Source: Tetragonia tetragonoides (taxonomy: Eukaryota; Streptophyta; Magnoliopsida; Caryophyllales; Aizoaceae). Taken from it: DNA of 64,000 bases. Below are positions 63,518 through 64,000 of the stretch, piece by piece. Under the pieces are notes generated by a model. That model saw only the letters and a list, made by a program, of their open reading frames with translations, made no database searches and had not been told where the DNA came from. The stretch covers positions 22,611,001 to 22,675,000 of the forward strand of contig CM076154.1 in NCBI GenBank assembly GCA_038025085.1, given 5' to 3'. Positions within the stretch are counted from its first letter, which is position 1. Every line of letters begins with the position of its first letter. Made by a program: the position numbers and the translations under genes.

Positions 63518-64000
63518 TGGGTTTTCACGGGACCCGGTCATGGTGCTACATGGTGTTGCATCGTGCTGCAACGCATGGGTCATGGTGTTGCATCGTGCTA
63601 CAACGCGTGGGTCATGGTGCTGCATGGTGGTGCATCGTGCTGCAATGCATGGGTCATGGTATTGCATCGTGTTGCATCATGCTGCAACGCATGGGTCATG
63701 GTGCTGCATCATGTTGCATCGTTCTGCAACGCATGGGGCATGGTGCTGCATCGTGCTGCAGCGCATGGGTCACGGTGCTGCAACTCATGGGTCATGGTGT
63801 TGCATCGTGTTGCATTGTGCTGCAACGCATGGGTCACGGTGCTGCATCGTGCTGCAACGCATGGGTCACAGTGCTGCGTCATGGGACATAGGACATGGGA
63901 CAAGGTGCTGCATCAGGGGACATGGGACATGGTGCTGCGTCATGGGACATGGGACATGGTGTTGCGTCATGGGACATGGGACATGGTGCTGCGTCATGGG
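63518..64000. repeat. Short-period tandem array with 10-bp steps
   Basis: Units built from the start CGCATGGGTC and decamers such as ATGGTGCTGC and ATCGTGCTGC plus AA; successive unit lengths read as 32, 42, 42, 42, 32, 22, 42, 32. From about 63879 a 27-bp unit GTCATGGGACATGGGACATGGTGCTGC-like (split here as GTCATGGGAC + ATGGGACATG + GTGCTGC) repeats to the window end. The ORFs in it are repeat artefacts. Confidence 0.88.

Noticed and set aside
63472..63903. ORFs on both strands with repeated His/Ala/Thr or Cys/Ser/Gly motifs
   Set aside because: They are read from the decamer tandem array and repeat with it.

Overview
The window is a block of plant nuclear DNA, almost certainly from a flowering plant. 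It carries Athila- and Tat-type Ty3/gypsy elements, Ty1/copia elements primed by initiator tRNA-Met, L1-type LINEs with DUF4283-like ORF1 proteins, an RTE-type LINE, hAT- and PIF/Harbinger-type MITEs, and captured fragments of a plant PDR/ABCG transporter gene. I see no rRNA, CRISPR array, bacterial operon or clearly intact host gene. Nearly all coding sequence belongs to mobile elements and most of it is broken. The species cannot be named from sequence alone.

Layout. 1-6714: 5' part, on the minus strand, of a gag-only Tat-like LTR element with a 1.56-kb LTR and a tandem repeat near its far end. 6715-15255: a decayed Athila element (minus) with a 302-bp hAT MITE in it. It sits in a Ty1/copia element (15256-17970, plus) of which only RT, RNase H and the 3' LTR remain here. 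17976-29917: three related non-coding cassettes (A plus, C inverted, B plus) that carry paired inverted 70-nt tRNA-like sequences and a scattered AGTGACC motif; A and B also carry the same dead piece of an ABC-transporter ATPase domain. A and C meet head to head at a hairpin near 21063. 29918-32168: a small copia derivative (minus) in which gag is fused to RT by an internal deletion. About 32.9-43.8 kb: a Tat-lineage element (plus) with two RNase H regions. It has a PIF-type MITE in its LTR and a young gag-only LTR element (35411-38641; nearly identical LTRs, 5-bp target duplication) in its gag.

43839-48664: two oppositely oriented fragments of a plant transposon-protein-like gene with a 0.4-kb direct repeat. 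About 48665-50560: RTE LINE (minus) lacking its 3' half. 50.6-52.3 kb: long AAT and GA microsatellites. 52300-54417: decayed L1 LINE. 54418-55587 and 63359-63517: a GC-rich 302-bp satellite. Between these lie a full-length L1 LINE (55588-61398) and a 5'-truncated sister copy (61411-63345), inserted next to each other at the same 13-bp target. 63518-64000: a short-period tandem array whose unit lengths differ by steps of 10 bp.

How the parts relate. No genes here form a pathway; the story is one of nested insertion. The copia element was split by Athila, Athila by the Tat-like element and the hAT MITE; the outer Tat element was split by the gag-only element; the satellite was split by LINEs. 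The least explained material is the tRNA-like/AGTGACC cassette family (17976-29917), the gag-only element whose ORF ends inside its own LTR, and the twin LINE insertion in the satellite. All boundaries were read by eye, and family names rest on motif recognition without database searches.
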